Source: Acanthaster planci (lineage: Eukaryota; Echinodermata; Asteroidea; Valvatida; Acanthasteridae). From it: a stretch of 42,655 bases of DNA. The stretch covers positions 1,214,203-1,256,857 of the forward strand of contig NW_019091476.1 in the NCBI RefSeq assembly GCF_001949145.1, in the 5' to 3' direction. Shown here piece after piece: positions 11,851 to 23,554 of this stretch (the first letter of the stretch is position 1; every line of letters begins with the position of its first letter). Under the pieces are notes generated by a model that had not been told where the DNA came from, did no database searches, and saw only the letters and a program-made list of their open reading frames with translations. The translations under genes were made by a program, and so were the position numbers.

Positions 11851-13534
11851 TTAAAAACTATTAACCATCGTACAACGACGTTGAAAACTGATGTTTTTGA
11901 ATAAGCAAATAAAATTACAAACATTGCATGGATAAAGGAAAGTGTATCAACATTTTATAAAAGGTTATTCACGATGGCAGAAGTAAATCTAATGTTAGAG
12001 ATTTTTTCTCTATGTCCTGGTCACAACGACAAGTTGTAGTTAATTGTAAAAAACACCACAGATACTGCTAGAAGAGCAGTCAGAAAATGAGGCATTTTGA
12101 AAAACTCTACTATTGTTGTCTGACCGCGCGACGATGATCAGGGAGCACTTTGAAGTGACAGAGTTGTAACTGTTTCAGTGTCCTTTCCCCATAAGTAGTC
12201 ACGGGAAGCGGTTTTTGCGAGGTTACGGGCGAGGAGGTGAACAGTTTTCCCGTTGTGCGACATTTGCTTCAGGTATTCTGAGGAAAAGGCACGTTTTGCA
12301 CGCCTCGATGACTGATGAGTACTCGATGAGTACAAATAGCTCCCAGCTACTGAGAGCTAAAGGGCACAACTGGGTCGATTAAGAGTTTCATCGGCGAGAA
12401 ATTGCCGATTTGTGCACCGTAAATCCTCTTCCGATTTACAACACCGGAAAGAATTTGCAGTCAAGATTTCGAACTCCAGTCGGTTCCATGGAACGAGGAG
12501 GGATTCAGTTTGTCCGCTGAGCTCAGTTTGTCAGCTGAGCCGCAGTCGAACTAACATCGCATTTTCGGATGCTCAGGCCAGAGTTATAGGTCCTAGCCGT
12601 ACTAAATATGTAGCCCGGTGAGTGCCTTACTACCGCCATACCAAGAGCCAAGTTGGTTTAGCAGTCTTCATCTTTATGTTCCATATCTCCCGATGCAACA
12701 TATCTTAGCAAGATATAGCTTAATTTGGCCTCAATTTACATGATTGTTTGTGGATTTGAATTCAGTGACTCTAAAATCCCGGGAAAAATCAAGAGTGTAC
12801 ATTACTTGTAAATAATTTGTAAATAAATCTGTGAACATTTTGTAAAGTCACGGTAAAGAAGCTGTCAAGTAGAACATTTTCTGCGACAGTACTTGGACTG
12901 CCAAAGGTTACACATTACGGGCTAGGGCAGTTTCTGTGGGTGTGACAGGTAGCATTATCATGTTGGCATTTTAATGTAATGATTATAAGAATAAGAAAGC
13001 ATCCATTAAAAAAAATACTGCTGGAGAAAAATAACACGTGCAAGTTGTTTCAGCTCACAAGGAAATAAGAGAGGGACTTGATCGGATCAAAGCAGAGCAA
13101 ATAACCAACTCTTGTTGATTGCTTTTTCTGCAACTCTTCCTGGTTTAATATATTTGACTACTTCCTGGCTGATGTTGACCTTGTTTAAGCACTTTATGTC
13201 ACTGCAAACAGACCAGAGACTTTATGACGAGTTGGTACTTCCTCAAATAAAAGTTACTTTTGGAAAGACAGGCAAATCACGCTCCAAAAATATCACCAAG
13301 ACGCGATATGGATATTGTCTCCATTTCCCGGTCATGTCGCGAACCGATGAACCTGTACGGCTGTTTTATGTTTGCCAATACACCCATCAGCTCCTCTTTC
13401 TATCTACACTTCATTTGCTGCTGTGCAAGCAGAGTAATACAAGTCACAACCCAAACAGTCGCCCTGCGGCACATGTCTGTAAACAAAGAGATCTCTGATT
13501 CCTACACAGGATTGGTGTACTATTTACGACACAC
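11851..13534. other. Intergenic, no gene recognised
   Basis: Overlapping frames at 13112-13736 reach 128 and 158 codons. The second runs into the CGTCG-rich repeat, and neither resembles a known family. I see no gene. Confidence 0.45.
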
Positions 13535-13948
13535 ATTTCTCTCTCTCTCTAGCCTCACTCTAGGTGACACAACTACACGACGCGACGGCACGACGGCTTC
13601 CTTGCATCGTGCCGTCGGGTCGCACCGTCGCCTTCTTGCCATTACTTTTGTACACACACGACGCGTTGCGTTGTGCCGTCGCCCGTCGCGTCGTGCTGCC
13701 TTAGGTCCTTTCCATGTTGCATTTTTTGCCGCCTAAACGTCGCCCCTTCCGTCGCCCGTCGCGTCGTGCCGTCGCCCGTCGCGTTGTACGTCGTGTCGTG
13801 CATCGCGTTGCCTATTACGTCACCTGAAGCACGACGCAACGCACGACACGACGCACGACGCGACGCGTCGTGTGCTGTCGCCTTTTGTTTCTTGGTGTTT
13901 ATAGACAGCGCCTTTACTGATTTCTTTCATTTCCGCCCCGGTTCTTGA
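13535..13948 (+). repeat. CGTCG-rich element, copy A of inverted pair
   Basis: It starts with a short (TC)n run, followed by GC-rich sequence built from CGTCG-type words (CGTCGC, CGTCGTG, CCGTCGC). It ends in a unique tail (CGCCTTTACTGATTTCTTTCATTTCCGCC). The segment 13780-13870 is itself a hairpin: CGTCGTGTCGTGCATCGCGT pairs with its complement around a TATTACGTCACCTGA-like loop. The whole unit recurs in opposite orientation at 15532-16114. The frames inside are artefacts of the repeat. Confidence 0.8.
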
Positions 13949-13959
13949 ATAGTAGGGTA

Positions 13960-14367
13960 CAGTCCACTAATTCAAGCCCCATTGAAAACAGTGTAAATAA
14001 AAAATAAAATTATTGTTCGGTCCCTAATCTTTCGATTTCTGCTCAATTTATTGTGGGCAAACCAATTACTTTTTTAATTATTCCCACAAAACAAAATTAC
14101 CCCCGAAAAGTGATTTTTCCGAAGTCTGATTGCAGCCATTTTTCAAGTGGCAACCCTCAACCTCCTTGGACACTTAGGACCATTTTTCAGTTGTAGTATT
14201 CAGCCATTTTGCTCTCATAGGATAGCTCAAAGACCCAGGCAGTTGATCCTGGCAAAGATTTACACAATCTCACCATTTCGGGGGCCAAACAATCTCCTTT
14301 TTTCAGAAAAATGCTGGGCTGCTACTTTAAATGCTAATGAGCTGAGCAGTACTTAAATAGTGGACTG
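13960..14367 (+). mobile_element. MITE family B, copy 2 (complete)
   Basis: A 408 bp element with terminal inverted repeats CAGTCCACTAATTCAAG (left) and CTTAAATAGTGGACTG (right). The right half matches 3428-3622. No coding capacity. I could not see a target-site duplication, so the superfamily is unknown. Confidence 0.7.
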
Positions 14368-15531
14368 CATGCACCCAGGACAGGGTATTTACTCTTTGTA
14401 CGCTGCCACCATGGGCATGCTGAGCCTTGAACTGACAGCTTTTGAAATATTGTCCAATCGTAGAGTATAGATGGTAGAAGAACTAACGCAAAATCATGCC
14501 CAAAATTACTTACCAACAACATACACGGAAAAAGCTGCCAGATCGAGGCTCTGCGTGGCTATGGCGGTAGCGTACAAAGAGAGAATAGGTAGCAGGCCTT
14601 GTTTCTCTTATTGTTCCTTTTCATGGTTACTTTCTAACTTTGTGTTTTCACTGAGAGTGAGTTTTTGAAGAAAAGGTTTGTTTGTTTTTTAATCACATGT
14701 AATTAGAAAGAGCGTCACGACCAACTATCAGCCTTGTCTCCAGGAAATAAATAACATGAGCCACAACGTCGTTTTAACTTATGTAATTATGTAAAAGAAC
14801 TGATTTTGTTTCCCTACTTTTTGAAATCCTAAACCCACCAGAATTAGGTCACACTATTTGTGGGGGTTGCTTGACAGTGCGTGTGGGCAGTTGGTACCAG
14901 AATTTTGCAACCAGCCACAAGAGTCCTTTAGAAGGAGCTGATAACTTCCCTAGCTAGTGACCTTCCACTTCACTTGGCTACTGGACTAAACAGAGATTGT
15001 TCTGTTGTCTCTGTGTGATTTCTCCTTCCATCGAACCTGCCATACTCGCAAATTCGTCCCTGTCCTGAAAAGCAAAACCATCACCAGTGTGAGCCTATTG
15101 AACCACACATGCAAACGTTGCTGGACTGCGGGTGGCCTGGACCAGAGCCACCTGAATTCCGTTCTGAAACCTGATTTAGTCGAAGACAAGGAAAGACTGT
15201 GCACTTGAACCCTAAACATCATATAGCCCAACACATCTTCGACATCCATTCAATGTAGACAAATTGTCTGGGGAATTGGGAGTACTACTTAGAAATTACC
15301 GGGACGGACCACAAATGGGAACTGCATCGACGGTATTAAAAAGAAATCTTTGGCTGGGTTTAAAGAGTGACAAATTCTGGGCTTCCACATATTATGAGAG
15401 AGCAGTTCCTACATTTGCCGATTTTTTTCTTTATTTTTAATAGAACATGAAAGAAATTAATCCTAATCGAGAAATGGATTAGATAAAAACAAGAACAAAT
15501 CAACACCAAAGAGTAAATAGCATGTACTTTG
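14368..15531. other. Spacer inside the inverted pair, no gene recognised
   Basis: Frames exist on both strands at 14986-15249 but none resembles a known family. This is the loop between the two CGTCG-rich copies. Confidence 0.45.
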
Positions 15532-15807
15532 CAAGCACGGGGGACAGAAATGAAAGAAAACAGTAAAAGCGCCCTCTATAACCACCATGAAGCAAAGGGC
15601 GACAGCACACGACGTGTCGCGTCGTGCGTCGTGTCGTGCGTCGCGTCGTGCTTCAGGCGACGTAATAGGCGACGCGATGCACGACACGACGTACGACGCG
15701 ACGCACGACGGTACGACGCGACGGAAGGGGCGACGTTTAGGCGGGAAAAAATGAAACATGGAAAATACCTGAGACAGCACGATTCGACGGGCGACGGCAC
15801 GACGCAA

Positions 15808-16073
15808 NNNNNNNNNNNNNNNNNNNNNNNNNNNNNNNNNNNNNNNNNNNNNNNNNNNNNNNNNNNNNNNNNNNNNNNNNNNNNNNNNNNNNNNNNNNNN
15901 NNNNNNNNNNNNNNNNNNNNNNNNNNNNNNNNNNNNNNNNNNNNNNNNNNNNNNNNNNNNNNNNNNNNNNNNNNNNNNNNNNNNNNNNNNNNNNNNNNNN
16001 NNNNNNNNNNNNNNNNNNNNNNNNNNNNNNNNNNNNNNNNNNNNNNNNNNNNNNNNNNNNNNNNNNNNNNNNN
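15808..16073. other. Assembly gap (266 N)
   Basis: A run of N inside copy B of the CGACG element. Confidence 0.99.

Positions 16074-16114
<41 letters not shown>
16074..16114. repeat. (AG)n microsatellite
   Basis: An uninterrupted AG dinucleotide run directly after the gap. It mirrors the shorter (TC)n at the start of copy A. Confidence 0.95.
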
Positions 16115-16116
<2 letters not shown>

Positions 16117-17881
16117 AGCAGCTTGAGGATTACAAACAAATTCAGCTCGATGCAACCAAAAATTAAAATTCATTTAAAAATATGAAAATGTTGAGAAATA
16201 TATCACAAAGTCATTACCAAGGGGGTTAATAGGGACCGCTATGACAATCAATTATGGAAGCCCACACGTGCTTCAGTTTTCTCGCTCGTTCTATTGACAT
16301 TTTCACCGCTGATTAATTATGGGTTGCCAATATCACACACTTTTGCTTGCTTTTAACTAATTCCAGATTAATCACAAAACTCTTTTCTAGCGAGCCCACG
16401 TGGGTGAAAGTATTCTAAAAATCAGGTTTGGTCTTCAAATTGACGTCTCTCCTGGATATCTGAATACAAACTCAATAGCCCTTATTAGAAACAGCACATT
16501 AATAACAAATGACGCGTTTATTTCTCCATGTGGTCCAACAAGTTCTTCAGTAGAAACAGGTTTTTGAAAAGATTTCGGTACTTACTATAGCATGCAGTAC
16601 TTGCAGGGATCAGTCCATGTAACTTGTGTCTTTACCAACGAGTCTTAATTACCAGGTTGTGCTTTGCCCGTTTGTAACGTTACACAAACTAAGTGGTCAG
16701 GGGTTGGTCAAATGACTAAATGCGAACAGCTGTAAACGAATCACTTGCTGTCAGAGTCACACTGTCCGTCAGTTAAATCTATTATTGAAGCAGCGGTGGT
16801 TATCGTGTAAGGTCTGATTCAACCAACATCACGTGACACCTCTAGATCATCATCATCTCTAGGAAGTAAAATTTTCCACTGATTCACGCCCGTTTGTTTC
16901 TCAGTCGATGTTCCGTCTCTCACTGTACTACACGTAAGCTCACAAGTTCAATTTTGTCGTTGCAAACCCACTGTGCAAACTGTTTTATTTTACAGGTAAG
17001 TGCTGTGTTCTTCAACATTTTGTAACTTCGGTAATGCTTCACCTATCATAACTGTCTTTCATGGGGTCCATGCACCCTTTATGGCGTCGATAATTTAAAT
17101 ATAGCCCATCCAACTTTTCAACTTTATTGTACTTTACTGTAAGTTACACTTACAAAATAGTATAGTTTTATCGAAGCGTTTATCTAGTCGAATATCTGCA
17201 TACAACTGAACTGAAAGGTTTTAATTACAGTTTCATGGATTGTTACGATGATCCTGGGAAAAAAATCCTTTTCTTGAGCTGATCAATTACACTTTTTATG
17301 CAAACCTTAATTACGCGTGAACACAGATAAACTAGATAACCTGATTGATCAGCCACAAAAATAAATAGTTGCAGTGAGTAGGTAAGGTCACAAAAGTTGC
17401 TAGTAAACACTCGAAGTCAATGACGCATGTAAAGGAGGCGTTATTTGGAGATCACCTGCAATCATGCCAGTTTCCTACGTATACAGGAGTTTTGGTCACG
17501 TGATTTTTGACAGTAGGTTCAATTTACACAAAATGTGTGAGGAAACTGCGCACCTCCAAAGTCTCTCAATATTCTTGCCACATGAAAAGCCAATATCCGG
17601 CTTGTAAGTGAATTCGTCATACAAGCTTATGCATGCACCACTAATGCTATAGTGTACTATCAATGATCTCCATTATAATAACTGGATAGGACATTGCGTC
17701 CAAAACGCGTCCCGCATATGCGTGTTGTCAGGAGAGTAACAAACACACGTGCAGGCATTGCGTTGCGTGCACGTTCCAAGGGAGTTTTTAAACTCCTGAA
17801 CGACTTTTGTTCTTTTAAACGCCAATTGTTTTCAGAAAATAGAGAATTGTGCCCACGAAATTGAGAAAATAGGATACAATA
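16115..17881. other. Intergenic, no gene recognised
   Basis: No supported coding sequence. A pyrimidine-rich acceptor fused to a consensus donor (TTTTATTTTACAG|GTAAGT) lies at 16995/16996. The part from about 17700 resembles the sequence upstream of the second THAP fragment (about 19020-19208). Confidence 0.45.
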
Positions 17882-17961
17882 ATGATCAAAGTCTGCGCAG
17901 CCGTGAATTGCCTGGAGAGAAAGGAAAAACGGAGTCGGGAAAAAGGATTAACTTTTCACAA
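17882..17961 (+). pseudogene. THAP-domain first exon, fragment 1
   Basis: An ATG opens a 26-codon frame with the THAP N-terminal signature: Met, a short spacer, C-x-A-x-x-C (VCAAVNC), an Arg/Lys-rich segment, then TFH. It ends at a strong donor (CACAA|GTAAGT) where the family normally continues with the FH-x-FP motif and later zinc ligands. THAP domains are C2CH zinc-binding DNA-binding modules, found in host regulators and in P-element transposases. I found no exon carrying the rest. Downstream (18194-18400) a Lys/Glu/Gln-rich frame resembling a coiled coil contains in-frame stops. This is probably a relic of a P-like transposon or a dead gene. Confidence 0.5.
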
Positions 17962-18193
17962 GTAAGTTGGTACATAAAAAGTTCCTCTTTCACATGCATT
18001 ATAATATCGATAATATCACCACACAATGAACTAAGGCAATCTATTGAATCAAACAAGGGAAATAGTGGTCGATGCTTTCATGTTGACATTTAAGTTTCCT
18101 GAATATTCCCAGTGCTCACACTTAGCTTTGACTGAACATGCTGCAGCCCGGGGATTTATGTTCGTCTATTTTTGTTTTGTTTTGTTTCTTTAG

Positions 18194-18410
18194 GCTGACG
18201 AGGGAATCAACGATCTAAAGAGTTAATTGAAAGCCACGAAACAACAGTTGAGTGCCACGAGAAAAACTACTCAAGGAAGAGAGAAATCCCTTGAACCTAT
18301 GACTGAAAAGTTGGGGGAATGAAGCTCATCAGTGAAGACCAGAAGCGATCACTGACAAAAGCCTATTCCATCTTCCCCAACCAAGAACAACTTTCACTTT
18401 ATAGTTGTTG
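18194..18410 (+). pseudogene. Broken coiled-coil-like exon following THAP fragment 1
   Basis: After a good acceptor (TTTGTTTCTTTAG|G) one frame reads ADEGINDLKS, then stop, then a Lys/Gln/Arg-rich segment, with further stops. THAP proteins often have a coiled coil after the zinc domain, so this may be its remnant. The phase after 17961 would meet a stop codon within ten codons, so the pair does not form a working gene as it stands. Confidence 0.25.
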
Positions 18411-19208
18411 TTGATATTTGAAAATTAAGTAAATATGAATTGGAAATCTACCGGCTCTCGATTATGCTTTGATAAGATGGAACTTCAAGCAATGCAACCA
18501 CAGTACAAAACCCAACAACTGAGCTAAAGCAAGTGCAATCTTTAAACTGAATTTCCTGCGTATAAAGTCATTTAATGATGAGTATTCTTTGAACATTGAT
18601 TATGCGTCGTAGCCGTACGTCGTATTTCTTCTCGCTAATTTGTTGCTTATTTGAGAAAAAGGAAAAGAAGTAGGCCTACTCTCCATTTCCATGAATAATG
18701 ATCGTTTATCTGTACGGAAAATAGTTATTTATTTACAACGTTTGTTTTTACAAACTCCTTAAGAGCTTTGCATATTAATTTACAATTAGTTTGCTTGTGA
18801 AAGTCAATTTGAATTTAACTTATCCAGCATGTGAATGAATTTGATTCAATTCTCGCGTGAGTATATTTTTTTCGTTTTACGGATAAAGTTATTCAATATT
18901 TATCTTCAATTGTCAAAAATCACAGAGGAAAAAGGGATATGAAAACTTGGAAAAATTGTCTATTTGTTCTCAAAGGGCGTTTTATTTCTGGTAAGATAAA
19001 ACACACAGTATTCACTGAGTGTTTGCACACTGTGCACGCGTCAAGTGCATGCGTATTTTCAGGAGGATAATTAACAAGCGTTGATTGCGACTTTTGTTGC
19101 GTGAACTTTCAAACGGAGTTTTAGAAAAACTGCCTGAGGTTATTGCACTTCAATCGTCAGATTTTAAACTGAGTTCCGCACCTGAAAAGGATAAATTTGG
19201 AAAGAATA
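18411..19208. other. Intergenic, no gene recognised
   Basis: AT-rich sequence without supported genes. Its last 180 bases resemble the sequence upstream of THAP fragment 1. Confidence 0.45.
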
Positions 19209-19292
19209 ATGGTTGAGGTGTGCACAACGGCAAATTGCAGGAGATCGATGGTAAATTCAAGTTTAGAAGAAGGAACAGCTTTTGACATGCGA
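19209..19292 (+). pseudogene. THAP-domain first exon, fragment 2
   Basis: A second ATG-initiated frame with the same architecture: MVEVCTTANC, a basic patch, a spacer of similar length, then AFD where fragment 1 has TFH. The Cys-x4-Cys spacing and the ANC motif fit the THAP N-terminus. The usual His is replaced by Asp and there is no consensus donor, so this copy is more decayed. It sits 1.33 kb from fragment 1 in the same orientation. Confidence 0.4.
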
Positions 19293-21249
19293 GTCGCACT
19301 TTCAGAAAGTTTCTGCATTCCCTGTACTTTATAATGCTTGACACAAAGCCTATTATAGTAAGAAACTTATGACGTCTATGTAGCCTATCAGGCTTTGTAT
19401 ATGAGACTTCACTATATCGAAGTTCTGAAATATTACTTATTGGCAAATGTGGTTTCAACACTGAGGGGTTGATTTGTCGTTTATTTTCCCCAGATTTCAC
19501 AGGAAAATTGTCCAAGAAAGCTATGATTTGTGTTTGTCGGATCTGCAGACACAGCCTGAACCAAAACCATGAATAGATTTCGACTGAACCAACCCAAAGT
19601 GAAAATTCCCAAGAAAGATTGTAGACAACAGGTGTGAAAAAAACAAACACATACACAAAAATAGTGTTATGATTTTGAGTGCGTTATTTAATTAGAAGAA
19701 AATGGTCAGTTAATTCCGGAAAATGGTGGTCTTGAAGTTTCTGTTTATTTTTGCTTGTTTTCGAAACGGAGGCCTGGGGCATAGCCACCGTCCCATAAGA
19801 AAATTGTTTTCTCCATATTAAATTTTGAATAGGTACCGATAAATGCATAACATACAGCATCACATTACCCTCCTGAAACGCAGCCCGCCACCATTGTTCG
19901 GCTGCACATTTTGTGCACAAACAATGCGCGGTGTCTTAATAATGCAGATCAATGGATATTACCCTCCAGGGTGCACCGCAGCAAATACATTCCCATAGAC
20001 GGCAGTGATAAATCCCCTTACTTCACAAATATATATAAAAAATACTCACGACTGTCACAGGTGTTCAGGCTACACAGAAAAACGATGTCCAACATGTCCT
20101 CTTCCATTTTCCTTTCAAGTTTTAGTGGGTTAACCGATGAATATTTAAGAAATTGTCACCCAAAGCAGACCACCCCTAAAATGAAGGAAATTGCACTGCC
20201 CGGAAAAGTAGCCATTTTGAAAATGAAAGCCCCGAGTCTAGGCCAGAGGTTCAGTGTCATATTTCTTCCATTCCCAAATTCCATGGCTCTCAGAGCCCTC
20301 TAATATAGAATAATTTAGTGTATAATTTAGTGTATGTTTTGGGCACAATGATGAATTGCGTGGCTTTTCAGCTCATTTTTGTAGCCAAATAACCAGTCAA
20401 CCAATTTACGAATAAACTAGACATTTTTGCCCTGACTGTTTATGGCCGATTGCAAAAATACATCAACAAATATAAGTCGATGTGTATTTTTCTTGTTTCG
20501 TACTGTTCATAGTTTAATGTAAACAGTAAACACGAATTTCTGCACTCTATTCAATATTTTTCGAAAGCAAATTTCTATCAGGTGAAAGAGTGTCTAACAT
20601 GCCACAAAATGGTGCAAAGGTTTCTCTCTGAAGATATAATTTTGTTTTGAAAAGCAGGGTTTTTTGGACATTTTTCGACTATAATAAGTCTACCTATCTT
20701 CAAAGAAAGCTAAGTTACGTAACAGGGGAATATAAGGTAAAACTATTAAAAAACAAAATTATTTTGGTGCACGTTATTTCATCAGATACTACTTAACTGA
20801 TTAAAGCATAATATCAAGGGAAAAATGTATGAAATGTTTGTCTTAAACCACAGTGCATGCACCGTCACGTGAAAAACCTCCACTACAGCGGAGCGATACG
20901 CGCACGTCACATTCTTAATTCTCAGACCAATAATGTTGTCGTGACCATAGATGTAAAATAAAAAGACTAGATCGCCAGTGCGTGCATACGCGTCGATCCA
21001 TTCAGTGCAAGGTAACTTAACGCCCTCATAGACGCACAAAATGAACGTCAAGTATGTAGCTAGGCCCCCTAAATGTATCTCTCCCGTCAAAAATCGTGTG
21101 ACTAAAAATTCCTCCATAAGTTAACGTTATATGCGTGCCGAATTCAGGTTTTATTTTAAGGATGTGATTCTCGATTCAGTTAAAGGAAACCGTTTTGTGC
21201 TGTGGTGTAACAAGTTAATGTTTGGTCAATTTAACGCCCTGTAAATCCA
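19293..21249. other. Intergenic, no gene recognised
   Basis: Several short frames on both strands (including 168 codons on the minus strand at 19150-19656) lack family resemblance. Some upstream regulatory sequence of the lipid-transfer gene presumably lies here, but no element can be named. Confidence 0.4.
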
Positions 21250-21256
21250 TATAAAA
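21250..21256 (+). promoter_or_regulatory. Candidate TATA box of the lipid-transfer gene
   Basis: TATAAAA lies 203 bases upstream of the start codon, compatible with transcription starting near 21280 and a 5' leader of about 180 bases. In an AT-rich genome such a heptamer is common, and an upstream non-coding exon is equally possible. Confidence 0.25.
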
Positions 21257-21458
21257 CAACACTGGTCCGATGTTGTGATACTTTATAGATCTTTAGAGTG
21301 TAAAATTCATACCATATTTGTGTAGTGTAGAACCTGCGGCAAACCTCGTGTCAACTGTGAAATTACTCTCTTGAGCATCCCTTCTCATTGCAAATATTTT
21401 CCAGCATTTTTGAAGAGGTTTTAGCAGATCTCTCGACTGTTAGGAGCAAGCCATCATC

Positions 21459-21650
21459 ATGATGGCCTTGTCTTCTCAAGGGCCCGATCTTCGGTTCCGA
21501 GTAAAGTTGACTCTGTTCTTCATCACCGTGGGTTCACTCAGTCCCGTACTGGCCAGTTTCATCCGTTTCAAACCAGACACTGAGTACATCTACGCCTTCC
21601 ACTCCTCCACGGAACTGAAGAGTGTTCGAACGCTGCATGCCGAGTCTAAG
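21459..21650 (+). CDS. LLTP exon 1: signal peptide and start of the N-terminal beta domain
   Basis: 64 codons from an ATG (tandem ATGATG at 21459; the first is taken). After a polar N-terminus comes the hydrophobic core VKLTLFFITVGSLSPVLA, a good secretory signal with likely cleavage after VLA. Next comes F-x-P-D-T-E-Y-I-Y-A-F, the aromatic strand that opens the mature chain of vitellogenin-like proteins. It ends with ESK at donor AAG|GTATCA (phase 0), a weak but acceptable site. Codon use is more GC-rich than the flanking introns, which supports real coding. Secretion fits the family. The start could be one codon later. Confidence 0.65.
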
Positions 21651-23554
21651 GTATCAAAGCTTGAATACAATACATGGATTTTGAGTTTACCTGTAAGAAA
21701 TAGTCGAGATTGCGACTTTTGGTCCAGAACATGGTCTTATATCCTCTACATTTCGAGTTCTTCCTGCATGTAACCTCCAGAATTTCTTGACTCTCATTTG
21801 TGGGAAGGTTAGGGCTAAGACTGACCCCCCATTTTGTTCTTATTAACACGCAGTGCCCCCGACAGACATTTCAGCTCCAAAATGCTTCCCCAGGAGATTA
21901 ATGCTGTTTAAGGGAGTTCCGAGTCGCAACTAAATGCCTTGACCCACTTTGTCGACACCTCAATCTGATTTGCTTTAAATTGTTTCCAAACTTTTTACTA
22001 CATGCATACATAGAGTGAGAGCCCAACTGATTACATTGTACATTTCGTTTCATTTACAGTCCTTCCGTCCATGTCCGTTCACCATTCAGATTTGTTTTGC
22101 TATGTGTTTGGGTCATTTTTTTTAAATTTGTTTTTATTTGGATAAGAGCCATATCCTTGTAAAAGGTCGGACACAGAGACAGATGTTGCCACGGGTGCAA
22201 CCCCCCCCCCAACAAAGGAGAAAACACATTTCCTTTTTGTAAGAAGGCGATTTCTGGTCTAATTAATGTAGGCCCCTACGTTTCCTACGTAAGCCTATCT
22301 AATGCCACCAAATTTCACCCCTTAGAAAAGCCCTGAAATTAAGGTTACACAAAAGTGTTCAATTGTTTTGGCCTAATTGCACGAAAAAATTTCCCTCCCC
22401 CTAAAAAAATGACTTTGAATCTGTCCCCAAAACCTTGTGCAAAATATGCATGCCGTGATGTCGACTTCGGCACTTGCTTCAGCATCAAAGCTGGAAGTAT
22501 TTGTGAGTTTTGCTTCAAACCAGTTCCGCTTCTGATTCAGATCATTGATGATCTGAGACCATGAGCGTGAAATCATTATACAAGAATGTTTTCAGTGAGC
22601 TACAGTCTGGGTTCAAAATTTGGACGAACCCGAACGCATGTATGAAGTCGGCCAAAGCAACAGCGTCCTGTTGTGAGGGACCCTTCAAACCATTTCTTAC
22701 AACAAAGGGGTATACTTGTATTATTCTTTATCTTCAGTTCAAAAGGGCTGGGAAATTGCAAATGTGTTTCATAGTACAATCAGATCGTGACAGACCCTTT
22801 ATCCTTTTAACGACGATGAGGATTTCAAAGTCTGACGTTCTGTTCACTGTGTCAATGATCATTACACGTGTATGAACCACATGACTGTTTAATATACGCC
22901 CCCTGTTGTGGGGGGGGGCTTTTGCCGAAATTTTGTGTTTCAACTTGACTTGTTTTGAGTCATATTGGTTTTCTATTGGCAAGTCTAGCCACTGCACATT
23001 GGGAGTTCTTTTGTGTCTCGATCCCTTTGTCTCTGCTTAATCCTGACGAACAGTGGCACACAAACAAGTCTGTTAAATAAATCTCCACATAAATGTTTCT
23101 TTCCACGAATTGTTCTTTGCCTGAAGAAATGTGTTAGCTGATTTTTGGTAAGGTTATCACTGTTTGTAAAATTGCGTAAATTCTTGGAAACAATTTTGTC
23201 CTCAAAGGAAAGGTCAAACCCTGTTATTTGACCTCTTTATAGTACTAAAACGCAGTGTTGATCGATTCTGACACTCATCTCTTATTATTCAAATTGGAAA
23301 AGGCAAATTTATGTTGTACCCCCGATACCCATCTCCAAGCTTATAACTATTTTGAGCTGTCCAAATTAACGAAATAACGCTGTATACTCATTGCATTTAT
23401 AGTGCACAGTACATGTGAATGCAATGAAAATGTTAACCGTCGGAGCCTGATCTGTCAATATACCTATAAGCTCTTTTCTGTTCTTATATCGGCCTAGTTT
23501 ATTTAATTTTTTTTACGCGTGGCATATTCATTTTCTTTTTCGCCGTTTTACAAG
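21651..23554 (+). other. LLTP intron 1
   Basis: 1.9 kb. Contains a C-run at 22201-22210 and overlapping opposite-strand frames near 22373-22576 with no family match. Nothing else recognised. Confidence 0.5.

Larger units (their letters stand above)
15532..16114 (-). repeat. CGACG-rich element, copy B of inverted pair (with gap)
   Basis: Reverse-complement counterpart of 13535-13948. The unique tail (GAAATGAAAGAAAACAGTAAA), the CGACG-rich core, the GGAAGGGGCGACGTTTAGGCGG block and the closing (AG)n at 16074-16114 all appear in the mirrored order. An assembly gap at 15808-16073 interrupts the core, probably because the repeat could not be resolved. Confidence 0.8.

Noticed and set aside
12300-12345. 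CTGATGA followed by a GTACTC/GAGTAC stem, suggestive of a second hammerhead
   Set aside because: The stem is followed by AAAT, not GAAA, and there is no matching cleavage site or related element nearby. Probably chance.
13112-13736. Overlapping 128- and 158-codon frames
   Set aside because: No family resemblance and no splice context. The longer one runs into the CGTCG repeat, which lacks stops in several frames.
15463-16185. Long frames across the second gap, including Ser-Leu and Arg-Glu runs
   Set aside because: They are produced by the gap plus the AG microsatellite and the CGACG repeat.
19150-19656. 168-codon minus-strand frame
   Set aside because: It overlaps the THAP-like fragment on the plus strand, and its composition looks like translated AT-rich DNA with no motif.
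22373-22576. Minus-strand frame with an EASAEVDITAC-like segment resembling an LLTP strand
   Set aside because: Wrong strand for the gene. The plus-strand frames there end in stops or lack splice sites.
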